A DNA stretch of 64,000 nucleotides, taken from contig JAGUCH010000004.1 in assembly GCA_019096065.1 (NCBI GenBank), positions 6,448,001-6,512,000 on the forward strand, written 5' to 3'. The notes beneath the pieces are model-generated. The model made no database searches and had not been told where the DNA came from. It saw only the letters and a list, made by a program, of their open reading frames with translations. Within the stretch, counting starts at the first letter, position 1. Each line of letters opens with the position of its first letter. This DNA is from Paracyclopina nana (taxonomy: Eukaryota; Arthropoda; Copepoda; Cyclopoida; Cyclopettidae). Positions 21,617 to 33,000 of this stretch are shown here, one piece after another. A program made the translations under genes and the position numbers.

Positions 21617-22044
21617 CTTTCACAATATTTTGTAAGTCAGATATTTCTGTCAATAGTCAAGCTTTTTAGTGATTTGAATGTAACACTCGGCCATTTCGCA
21701 GCTTTTTTAAAAATGAACTGCATCTTTTACTCTTTTGTTGGCAAATGATCCAGAAAAAATAGGTCAATATGGGAGCAATAGCAATTATCAAACTCAAACC
21801 CAAAAAGCGACAATCTCAGAAAAAGACCCTTCAAATTTCAGAAATAATATTTCTAAATGTAACGTATTCCTTAAATGGGTAACCATGAGGTTTTTTGACG
21901 ATTGCATAGTTTTGCGTTGAGAATCGAGCTTTTTCGATTTGTCGTTAAAGCAACTCACTGTACTCACATGTGCTTGTTTTCCAACCGCTCGCCTTGATCG
22001 GGCAGCATACTGAGAAGGTGAAGGCGAGCGAGTTGCCGCGTGGC
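21617..22044. promoter_or_regulatory. Divergent promoter region of exonuclease and TyrRS genes
   Basis: Head-to-head interval of about 430 bp. It may include a short intron and 8-nt first coding exon of the exonuclease gene on the minus strand. No core element was identified with confidence. Confidence 0.35.
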
Positions 22045-23871
22045 ATGGATCCCGCCGGCGATTTCCACTCACTTGACGCAAAGTTGCATCAGTTCAGCTA
22101 CATCGGTGGATTCGCGCCGACTTCCGCAGATCGTGAATTGTGGGCCAAAGTCTCGCATTTGAGACCCTCACCTTCTACACATCCCAACCTTTATCGTTGG
22201 CACCTTCACTTGTCGTCCTTTTCTTCGTTGGAAATCGCCCAATTCCCCGACAAGAGCGGAACCATGGTCGTTGGAGACGCCAACAGCCTCACCAAAGAGG
22301 AGAAAAAGGCTCTGATCAAAAGGAACCTTCAGGAGGTCCTCGGCGATGACAGGATTGACAAAGTCCTCGAAACTCGCGACTTGAAGGTCTACTGGGGCAC
22401 AGCGACGACCGGCAAACCGCACATCGCCTATTTTGTGCCGATGTCAAAAATTGCGGATTTCCTCTCAGCTGGATGCGAAGTGACCATTCTCTTTGCTGAT
22501 CTCCATGCTTACCTTGACAACATGAAAGCACCGTGGGATCTGCTCAAATTGCGTACCGAATACTACGAGCATGCCATAAAAGCCATGCTTGAGAGCCTTG
22601 GTGTGCCTCTGGAAAAGCTGCGTTTCGTTAGGGGCTCCGAGTACCAATTGTCGGAAGCTTACACCATGGATGTGTACCGGCTGTCCTCCATTGTCACGGA
22701 GCATGACGCACGCAAGGCTGGTGCTGAGGTAGTCAAGCAGGTGCAACACCCTCTGCTCTCGGGCCTTCTGTACCCAGGCTTACAGGCTCTTGACGAGCAG
22801 TACTTGGGCTGTGATGCCCAATTCGGTGGCGTCGATCAAAGGAAAATATTCACCTATGCTGAAAAGTACTTGCCTGCCTTGGGATATGAGAAGCGATCGC
22901 ACTTGATGAATCCTATGGTGCCTGGATTGCAAGGGGCCAAAATGTCATCGTCGGATTTGGACAGCAAAATTGATTTGCTCGACACGCCGGCTGCTCTGAA
23001 AAAGAAGCTAAAGAAAGCTTTCTGCGAGCCGGGAAATATCACTGATAATGGCATCTTGTCGTTCTGCAAGTATGTCATCTTTCCTGTCGTTCTTAAAAAT
23101 GAGGAATTTCTGGTGGAGAGGAAGCCTGAGAACGGAGGAAGTGTGCACTACAAAATATTCGAAGACCTGGAGGCTGCCTTTGCCAAGGAGGAGGTTCATC
23201 CTGGAGACTTGAAAGCAGCTGTGGAAGTGTACCTCAACCGCTTGCTCGAGCCAGTGCGCAAGAGGTTTGATACTCCCGAGTTGAAAGCTTTGACCAACAG
23301 GGCTTACCCTGTTGAAAATCCGAAATCTCCTGCGAAAAAGGCAGTTGCTGCAGGTGGCAACACATCTGATGAAATCGTCCCCTCCAGGCTCAGCATTAAA
23401 GTTGGAAAGATTGTCGAGGTGTCGAATCACCCCGATGCCGAGGCTTTGTACATAGAAAAAATTGACCTAGGAGAAGCAGTGCCCAGAACCATTGTGTCGG
23501 GGCTTGTCAAGTTTGTCCCAATTGAGGAGATGAGAGACCGTATGGTGGTCGTCCTGTCTAACCTCAAGCCAGCCAAGCTGAAGGGTGTCGAGTCCCAAGG
23601 GATGGTTCTCTGTGCCTCCAGGGACGACCCTAAAGAAGTTGAACCTCTCAGTGTTCCCGAGGGCTGCCAACCTGGAGACGTCTGCTTCATCGAGGGCTAC
23701 GAGACTGGTGTCCCTGATGACCAACTGAACCCCAAAAAGAAGGTGTGGGAGAAGTTGGCGGAAGATTTCAAAACGTCCAGCGAATGTGTAGCTCAATGGC
23801 AGGGCAATAACTTGATGACCTCCAAGGGTCCAGTCACATGCAAGTCAGTTAAGAATGCTCCAGTCAAATGA
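22045..23871 (+). CDS. YARS1: Cytoplasmic tyrosyl-tRNA synthetase with N-terminal EF1B/GST-C-like domain
   Basis: Intronless, 608 residues from ATG 22045. Residues from about 75 match the metazoan enzyme: [16 protein letters not shown] (HIGH-equivalent), the Tyr-binding Rossmann core, [10 protein letters not shown] (KMSKS loop) and a C-terminal EMAPII/tRBD domain (about 430-600; [29 protein letters not shown]). It charges tRNA-Tyr in the cytosol. The odd part is residues 1-73: [20 protein letters not shown]...[21 protein letters not shown] has the pattern of the EF1B beta / aaRS GST-C-like interaction domain, which human TyrRS lacks. An internal ATG at 22264 would give a conventional enzyme, so two isoforms are possible. 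AATAAA is at 23954-23959. Core assignment is certain; the extension is inferred from motif similarity. Confidence 0.93.
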   Translation: MDPAGDFHSLDAKLHQFSYIGGFAPTSADRELWAKVSHLRPSPSTHPNLYRWHLHLSSFSSLEIAQFPDKSGTMVVGDANSLTKEEKKALIKRNLQEVLGDDRIDKVLETRDLKVYWGTATTGKPHIAYFVPMSKIADFLSAGCEVTILFADLHAYLDNMKAPWDLLKLRTEYYEHAIKAMLESLGVPLEKLRFVRGSEYQLSEAYTMDVYRLSSIVTEHDARKAGAEVVKQVQHPLLSGLLYPGLQALDEQYLGCDAQFGGVDQRKIFTYAEKYLPALGYEKRSHLMNPMVPGLQGAKMSSSDLDSKIDLLDTPAALKKKLKKAFCEPGNITDNGILSFCKYVIFPVVLKNEEFLVERKPENGGSVHYKIFEDLEAAFAKEEVHPGDLKAAVEVYLNRLLEPVRKRFDTPELKALTNRAYPVENPKSPAKKAVAAGGNTSDEIVPSRLSIKVGKIVEVSNHPDAEALYIEKIDLGEAVPRTIVSGLVKFVPIEEMRDRMVVVLSNLKPAKLKGVESQGMVLCASRDDPKEVEPLSVPEGCQPGDVCFIEGYETGVPDDQLNPKKKVWEKLAEDFKTSSECVAQWQGNNLMTSKGPVTCKSVKNAPVK

Positions 23872-24096
23872 GTCACAAGTCGTTACGCATCAACAGTCAC
23901 CAAAGACACGTAATCGGTTATCATTTACAAGAAAGCACGTTGATTTGGCCCTCAATAAAAAATTTGTCCCAATTTGAATTTTCGCGCGCACGTTTTTGCC
24001 GACCACCACAGATGTCTACTATTTTTATAAACAAATGATGGATAGTCGTCAAATGAAATGACGGTAAAAATGTTGCTGAAGTAGAACGCCGTCAAA

Positions 24097-26936
24097 ATGA
24101 GTGTCATTCAAACTTGCCACGATACAAAGGACACGTTGGACTTGTTCCGGCCTCAAGGCCTATACTTGAAGCCGGTTGCAAGGCTCAATGTGTCCGTTCA
24201 GCTACCTCAGCTTAAGAAGTCCGGTGCCAAAATTTCCAACTGGGAGGTCATGGAACGCATCAAAGAAATGGCCCGACCTTTGGCCTTCCCCGTCTTCAAA
24301 GTTGCGAAATCATCCCTCGAGTTCATTCGGTTCGAGGCTGAAATCGACAATTATGGACTGATGGATACAGCGCTAGCTAAATTGGACATGAAAACGATCA
24401 AGCTGAGTGGATTTGAGGAGCAGCTCAAAGTGAGAGCTGCAGAGAGCAAAACACCATTTCCCACTCGTCATGATTGGGATTCATTCTTTGACAGCAAACA
24501 CATGAATGAGCTCAAAGCTGGCGAGAGGCCGGACACTATCCACTTGAAAAACCTTCCCACCAAATGGTTTGTGAACTATCATGACAAGTCCGGGGTTGCC
24601 AAGGATAAGCCGAGTGAATATGTGCTCAAAAAAGTGTTTCAAACATTTGGGGAGATTCGCGCTGTCGATATACCGATTCTCGATCCATACAGGTATTATT
24701 TAGCAAAGCTTCTGCTGCCATAGAAAATTGATTCAATGGTTGCTTTGTTGCAGGAATCAAATGAAGTCCAGTATTTCTGGAATCAACACATTTACGTTTG
24801 GCCAAGACCTTGTGTTTGAAGCATATGTGCAATTTAAAGAATACATTGGATTCGTCAAGGCCATGAACTCGTTGAAAGGGATGAAATTGCTGTACAAAGA
24901 CCGCCACGAAGACCGTGCATGGGTATCAAATATCATCGTAAGGTTGACAAGAGTAGCTAGTTGCATAAGTATTGACTTCCTTTTTGTCTGATTAGGTTGA
25001 TTTTGACAAGACTAAGCATTTGGCAGACTCGACTATAAAAAAGCGAAAGCAAGAACGTGACAAGCTCATCGAAAAGGAACGTGAAAAAGAGGATGCTGAA
25101 AGACGCAGAAAAGAACTGGAGAGAATGAAACGAGAGGAGGAATTGTAAGCTTGGCTATATGAAAGATAAACGCTTCTGGCGAACGGTATTTTCAGGCGCA
25201 ACATGAAGGAAAAGGAGAGAGATGAAATCCTAAGAAGAGAAGCTGAACGCGAGGAAAAAATTCGCCGTCGGATGGAACGTGAAGAGAGACGCAGGCAGCG
25301 GAAACTTACGCAAAAAAGTGCCGATAACGAGGAGGAAATGAATCATCGGATCGCTGTTGAAGAGCGAAAGTTGTTGGTTGCTCAAAGAAAACTAGAAAGC
25401 ATAAGGCTTCTTGATGAACTCTTAGAGCGTGTCAAGGTGATTTTTACGACTGCAACAGCATTTGTGGTGCAAACTTTAGTCTGCACCAGTGGGAAACAAG
25501 AGGTTATGATAACTTGAAATGGTGATGGCTTTCCCTAAAAATTAACTTATGATTTGTCAACGTAATGGGAGCGCGATAGAAAAATGCAATTTTACTTTCA
25601 CTGAAAGCCATCACCATTTCACACTTGATTCCAACTCCTCTAAGATGTGGCCGAGTGCTTGGAAGAAGCTATTCCACAAGCCAGTGATTTATGTGCGAGC
25701 ATGTAAGAATATGATGGTGGTTTGTGTGGCATCATTGCTAGCTGATCATAATCGAGTATTAATTATTACTTTTTCTCGCAGTGGGCGGGGCTGTCAAATT
25801 TAACACCTTTCAGCTAACAAATTGGGATCTATATTTAGGTGGTTCAAAATGCCAATAGGAATGTGAAAAGTCTCGAGAAAGATCTCCTGAAGGCGGCAAA
25901 AGCTGCCTCGTCAAAGCTGAGTAAAAAGTCTGCCGACATTACTAGCTTTATAGGCAACGACAAAGATGAAAAGGTGCTCAGGGACAAACTTGTGAGCAAA
26001 CTTAAGCAAAAGGAGATCGACAAGATGGAGTTGCATGGCGAAAAACTTCGCAACGCAAGGAAGTATTACTCCGATGATGACGAATCGATGGAGGACATTA
26101 GCGATGAAGCTTTGGATGTAGGCTTTTTCTCTCTGCAACTTTAGTTAGCTCGTTCTTGCAAATATTTTCTTACGCAGGAAATTGATCAAAGTTTGAGCGA
26201 GGGAGATGACAAATTGGACGAAATATCTGCTGATGATCTTCGTCTTACTTCCACTGACGATGGAGATGAAGAGGAGGAGGGAGAGGTACATGAGAGTGGG
26301 AAAAAGGCCAAAAAGAAGAAGAAAGAGAAGAAGAAAAAGAAGAAAAAAGAGAAGAAGCGCAAGAAAAAGGAGCTCGAGTCGCACATTTCTTTAGCTCAAA
26401 GGATCGCAGAGCGAGATCGCAGGTCACGTTCAAGGTCCAGGTCCAGGGACCGTCGACGCCCTTCAAGTCCTAGGTAAAAGCGCTGTCGAAATGTCTTGAT
26501 TTTTCTGTTGATGTTTATCATTTTTTTACTCTCAAGTCCCAAGAAGCTTTGGGAGCGTGGGCGAAGCAGCCGTGAAGATGCGATCTTGGAGCACAGAGCT
26601 TTAATTCGTGAACGCCAACTCAGATCTCGACTCGAGGCGAAGCAAAAGGAGCAGGCCAAGGAGGAGCTCTATGATAAAATGGTGAACCCTCACTTATATG
26701 GGGGTGGATCGGGTGGTTATCGCAAGCTGCGAAAGGGCGAGCATTACGAGGACGTTCAGAGGGAACTGCTAGAAAAGGAGATACGCATAAGGGAGCGTCG
26801 AGAACGGTACAAACATGAGTATCCTCCATCATCTCGAGGCCACCACACTCATCACAGTAATCACCGTCCTCGCGAGAGCGACTATGGCCGCAACGCGCAG
26901 AGCATACACGGCCGCCGAAGCTACAATCGGAGCTGA
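24097..26936 (+). CDS. AKAP17A: AKAP17A-like splicing-associated protein (XE7 family)
   Basis: Seven exons: 24097-24692, 24754-24937, 24996-25144, 25196-25436, 25839-26117, 26178-26473 and 26537-26936; phases agree at all junctions, giving 714 residues (human 695). The N-terminal CHDTKDTLDLFRPQGLYLKPVARLNVSV and the RRM-like segment around GERPDTIHLKNLPTKWF are the family hallmark. A long charged helix (KEREKEDAERRRKELER) follows, then an acidic Ser-rich stretch, a poly-Lys block and RS/RD dipeptides. AKAP17A is a nuclear-speckle protein that affects alternative splicing and anchors PKA in mammals; the PKA-binding helix is not verified here. Intron 4 is unusually long (402 bp) and holds an inverted-repeat element. 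AATAAA (26936-26941) overlaps the stop codon, and the DNAJB stop is only 67 bp away. Confidence 0.9.
25515..25621. mobile_element. 107-bp MITE-like element in AKAP17A intron 4
   Basis: TGAAATGGTGATGGCTTTC at 25515-25533 is the reverse complement of GAAAGCCATCACCATTTCA at 25603-25621. The 69-bp interior is AT-rich. This is the only long intron of the gene. Confidence 0.6.
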
Positions 26937-27003
26937 ATAAAATTGTGATAGTATTCTTTAAATAATGATGATCAGAAGGGATGTGTTAGTAGTAAGTAGT
27001 CGA

Positions 27004-30000
27004 TCATTTTCCTGGTAAGTGACTGCGAAACATGTCCCTTGTGGCTGTGGACAATCGCTCTGGGAAGACGATGTCGAAACTAATGATGAGGTCGCCCTTG
27101 CGAGTGGGGTCCTTGGGGAGTGGCAGGCCCTTTCCGACGATCCGTTTGACTGTGGAGGGCTTGACGATCTCGTCCTGGAGATTGACGACCATTCGGTCCC
27201 CGCCTAGGAGTGGCACCTCCACCCGAGTCCCGCACAATGCCTGAAAGAATGAGCGTCAATCAAACCTTTGCTGCCACATTTCCGCAAGCTTGACATGATA
27301 GACATGCAAAGTTATGCCTCGCGCGTGACCAAAATTATGGACAGATTTCTCCTGCTGCGAACCTCTTACAGGCATAATGGCATAGTGCCTTCAAGGAAGA
27401 AGCCTTTTCCACAGTTTTTACAGGTGGCATTTCAATTTTTGAGGCCTGACTGCTGGCAAGCTGTCGCAGTTGCGGGCAAGAGAAATTATTATTATCATAG
27501 TCGCTTTTCAAGTGCCTCCTTGCTAGCTGCATCCAAGATTTTTTGCCTGTATAGCAGGAATAGGTCATTCCCACCCTGAGCATTTTTCGCGAGAGCGGAG
27601 CGAATCGTGGACTGAATTACAGATCTCCCCCAGGTCAACGGCGAGAGGGTCACCCAACATGCACAATTCGTATTCAATTCTTATTCCACTTTCTACGCTC
27701 CGCGCATGGTGGACAAAAAGCTTTGAAAAATGCACTTGCTGCTGCTGCTGCTGGAGGATTAAGTTTCCACATAGAACATAATATGCGCTACTTTTACGCT
27801 TGCAGCAGCAAGGAGCCTTCATTCAAAATTTCGTCATTTCTCTAAATGTCGCTCTATAAACTATACGAGTGTGAGACCACCATAATGCTTTGGGAGAAAA
27901 AGGCACTGCATTCTTGCCATGGTCATCGACTGCAGCAGAGCTCGCGATGAAATCTCTTTGACTAATGACCCAGTCGCGAGCCAATCGCTAACGATGATCA
28001 TGGCTCAGATTTCTCGTGCAACAAGCGCACGTGATCATTGTAAGCTCAGGTGGGATATCTGCAAATCTACCCGTTTTCACCTACGATACGGCATAATATG
28101 TTGTTCCAAGCAGTTTCCACGATAGGATGGCCTAGTTTTGCGCGCTCAACGTCACTCATGAACCACAATGTCACCTTGGCTGCTGCTGCTATTATATTCC
28201 AACTTTTCCCAGCAAGCACTCAAGCCTGAATTGAGCAACCCCCTGTATGAAGAATCGCCTCTCACTAATCTGATCACGATGTAAACGAGTAAATAAACGT
28301 CACACATAAAAAGTACTGCTGAGGACTTTTGGTCCAAGTCGTTTATTTACGACCGAACGGTATAAAATCCAAGTAAGTACTAAGTAATCATAATAAAACA
28401 GATCGAAAAGTAGGACCAGCCAGATGCGCAACGCCGAGACATCAAAACAAGGGCGCACCCCCAAACAGTCCCCCTCGAGGCTTGTCACTGGTGGTCCTGA
28501 TCACTGGAATCTTGAATCCCGTCTCTTCTTAATCTTGCATGCAGACAACAGGCTTGATGTTACAATAAAAGTACGCTGCCATCAATGATCGCTCTCTCAG
28601 CAATGACCTCGCGGCGACCCTCTGGAAATATCGGTTGACTCTGTCCGCGGCAAGCAATTGCGGCAGAGATCTGCTAGCGTGATACGTAGCATCATGGCCG
28701 CGTAAGCCACAATCTTGACAGATCCACAACGCCTTGGCGCAGCACTCGGCTGCATGGCCAGCCTGGTCACAAATCGGGAGGCGGCACGACTTTTTCTCTC
28801 GACACAACGCTGGGTGGTGGTCAAATGATCCACAAATAGTGCACATGTGTGGCCATCGAGGAATATTTCTGCCCTGCTTAGCCACTGTGGTCAGCTCGCC
28901 CCACCGTGCAGTCAGAACCTCCGGCTCGTGCCACTCCTCTACGGGCCTGCCCACAACGAATTCCAGATTGTTCAACTTGGCGTCAGCAACCCATGACAAC
29001 ATTGGTCTCGCCAGAGGTATGATCGCGTCCAGAGATTTCAATGTGACAATGATCGCCGTGAATGAGTTGTAGAACTTCGACTCCCGCCTCAACAAGTCTG
29101 ACAATTGCCCCCGACAACCGCGATCGGGGAGCAAGCCAGCATACTCGTTGCGAAATGCATCCTTGTCATTCATTGGCACTCCTCGTAGCAAGGCCAGCAC
29201 AAAGATGGCCAGATGAAACACGTCATCTTTGTCTTCATAGCCCTCGCCCTGGCCCAGGAGCAATGCAATTTTGAAAAGTGCTGCTAGGGGAGCGAACTGG
29301 TCCACCCTGTCGTAGTACATCGTGTCCTCGGTGTATTCATCAGCAAATCCTCCGTATGGGTTGGACGACGCAAAGTTGGGTTTGACGACTGAGTGCTGGA
29401 CCTCCAACAGATCAAGGGTTGCAAATTTTCCAACCTTGGCCGTTCTTTTCAACAGCACATTGAGGTGACCAGCATCTACCCAGTTTTTAACTTTAATGCC
29501 CATTAGTTCAAACTTACGCACGTCCTCGCTGATGGCATAGCCCACTTTGAAGATGGCCTCAGACTCCAGGAGCTTCTTGATTTCCTCGGGGATGGCTTGC
29601 CCGGTGAACACTGGTCCAACCCAGCCAGTCCTGATGCCGCATGCGAGGCCCGTCACTGTGCCCATGTGCACATATGACACCATGCTATTGAGCTCTTCTT
29701 TGTTGGGGCCGTATTTTCGCGCGAAGGAGTCCCTGAACCTTGTTTGGTAGCCCTCAGTGTCTAGCGTCATAACCTTGAATCGTTTCACTGCTTCGAAGAA
29801 GCCTCCAGCCTGCAGCGCGTTTTTTGCTTCGGGCCAATGAGTAAAGGTGCGCTCGTTGTCGTTCTTGGTCAATCCATGAATGATGTACGATTTGACTTTT
29901 TTCGAGGACAGATCGAACGCCGTGTTTTTTGCCATCGACGCTTTTTCCCTCGCTTCTCGCAGTGACACTGTTGGCATCACATCCATCTCCGTCCCCAGTG

Positions 30001-33000
30001 ACTCCGCCCACGCAAATTCGGGCCGAGCAACACACGAAACCTCACCGCACTTTACTTTGCGCACGACCTCCGGAATGGTCAACATCAGCCCCGGCTTATA
30101 ATCAGCGCAGAGCGAGTCTCTCTTCCCATATCTCTTCAGATACTCCTCGTCCGTCTCTGGAAGCTCGACTGGTCTCGATTTGAGCTTGCTCAGATCAGCC
30201 GGGACATTACTTCTTGCTCCTCCGGTCCTTGGCTTGACCTCGACCATTTCGTCGTCCGAGTCCAGCAGCCCAAAATCTGCCTCCGCTCCTGCAGGGATGA
30301 CTATCCTGCTTGGCACCGCGCTTGATGTGGACGGCTGCGGCTCTCTTTCCATAAAAATGTCAGTTTGGCAGCTCGCATTGCTTGACTCCCTTGATTCTCC
30401 AGCCGTGGCCTGACACGCGGTGGTAACCTGCTCAATGCTCACCGTCTGGCTGGCCGTGTTGACTCGCTCATCTCTTCTGGCTGTTGCCACCGGAGGCCGA
30501 CAACCGCGATCGGCCCCCTCTTCAGTCTGCCCTGCTTTGTCATGCATGATCCGCAGGAATGGTTGTGAGTCAGCTTGCGCTGCTGCTTCCAATGCCTTTT
30601 GAATTGCCAGCAGCATGTCCTCGTTGTGTTTGGCCGTCAGCATCGGAAATTTTTTATAGCGTGCCGCGAACTCCTTCAGCTCGTCCTTTACCAGTGCTTG
30701 GCCCAGCTTGTCATAGATGACCACGTTAGTGATTTTGCCATCCTTGTAGGCCTTGACGACATCCGGAACTCTGGCCAAGCTTTGCGACGACTCCAGTGAC
30801 TGCAATAGTCCTCGCTCCCAGTTAATGTCGTCCTGGCTGCCGATGATGTAATCTCCTAAGTTCTTTGCGATCAGCCAGCACTTCGTCCTGTCAACCATGT
30901 CCATTGGCCTTTCCATTGCCGGGTCTCGTTCCTGTTGGTACATGTCAAATACTTCATGGAAATGATTACCGAATGCGAACATGATGACTTCGATGAGCGT
31001 GAGCCCTCTGGCTCGCAACACGTATGATCGATAGCATCGATGGATGTCCGCTCGCCTAGCTCGTCTCCGTTTGTCGCCATCTCGATCATCGCTTGGGAAT
31101 CTATCGCCCCAGTTATATTGGTCGCCCACGATGATGATCCCTGGGTTTTTTATCGTTTCCAGGAAAGTGAGCTTGAGCGAGTCCTTTGCTCTCACATACC
31201 AGTGGAGCTCTCTGCTGCCCGTGATCCTCATGATCTCCCTCGACTCGTCTTCTTGTCTCGCCGATACCGTGCTGGCGGGGCCCGTCGTCGCCGGCTGCCC
31301 CATCGAGTTTGCTATTTGCAATGGCCTTTCTTCCTGGTCAGAACGACGACCGCGGTCGTCCCTCCCAGGGGTGGCTCTTCTTGGCGACCTTGATCGCCCC
31401 GATCCTGACCGGCGCGAGCTTGATCCCCCGCTTTCGCGATGTCTTCTTCGATCGGCCATTTTCACCTTACGATTTGGCGGACTTTTCTTCGCTTTTTTAT
31501 TGTTTTGGCGCGTTGCTGAGATTTGCTGCTCGGCCAAACTAGTTGCAGCGTTATTGGGTATTTTCGGTGGGTGAAAGAGGTACCAGATGAAATTCTGGAT
31601 TTTGACTAGATTTGTGGTGGTTTTTGGAAATGTGGTTGGGAAAGTTGCTTTTCGCGTCATAAATTCAGTTAAGTTTGATGTAGGGCAAGTTGTGAGCGGG
31701 GATTAACTGTCTTACCCCTCTTTCAATGACTCCATGACGGTGCTTCACTACAACTTTCCTGACAAGGCCATCCGCACTTTTGATTGCCTTGACAACTTTA
31801 CCCACAGTCCAGTTTTTTCTCTTGATTTTGAGGTCCTCCTCGGCCACCACAACCAGGTCTCCCTCCTTGATGTTTTCTGTCACTACTTGAAATTTTGATC
31901 TCTGATGCATTTCTGCCAGATATTGGTCTCGCCATGTCCTCTCGAAGTCCGCTACAGCTTCCGCTGTCAGTTGAATTTGCGCGTCTAGGCTATCGTCTTC
32001 TGCAAACAGACCCGTGTCACCCACTCTGCCCACCAACAAATGATTTGGTGTGAGTACTAGAGTTTGGTCTCCTCTATTGACCGTGGCTATTGGTCTGGAA
32101 TTCACTATATTCTCTGCCATCGCCACCCAAGTCCTAAACACGTCAAAGTCCACTTTTCCTCCATCAATGTGGTCGCCGATCGCCCTCTTTGCCAGCTTGA
32201 CGAACGCTTCCACCTGTCCTGAGGCCTCATGATCCCTCGGTGCATTCATGACCCATTTCGTCACGAACTTCGCCGTTCTTATTCTCACGAGTTCCCAATC
32301 GACATGCTCGTCTTCATAGTCCAGTCTTTGATGCTGCTGCCTCTGCTCCGCAGACCACACTCTGCACGCCTTTTTGTATGCACCTTCATTGTCCGAGTAA
32401 ATGACCTCGATCGGTCCCCGCCTGGACTTCAGTCTCGACATCGCCAGCACCAGTGCCTCAGTGTTGCGACCCATTGTCACCTCTAGAGTGACTGCTTTCG
32501 TCTGCAGGCAGACTGCCACCAACACGTACACTGGAATGTTCTTTCTGAACATCGTTGTCCACTTGACACCCGTGAAGTCAATGGCTATTCTGGAGAATGG
32601 CTTTATGTTCGTTAGGTTCAAGTCCTTCTTTGATCCCATTAGCTGCGTTGGCAACGGCATGTGCAGCCTCCTACATTGGCTGCAGTCTCTTGAGATCAGC
32701 TTCGCTAGCTTTTTCATCTCCGGTCCTGCCATCGCCGCTGCCGCTTTGAACCAGAGGCTATCATTTCGTATGTGTCTTTCACTTGTGTGGAGGGTCCTGA
32801 AGTAAAGTCTGAAAGGCCACGTGTCGATCATTAAAATTGGGTACACCTGTGAATCAGGTAGTCCTTCTTGAGCGTAAAGTCTTGTCCTCACTCTGACGAG
32901 GCCGTCTGTTGCTAAGAATGGAGTCAACTTCGCCAAACCTTGCTTCCATTTTCCAGTCTTTTCGTAATGCAGGATGTCTTCTTCGAGTTTCAGCCACTGA

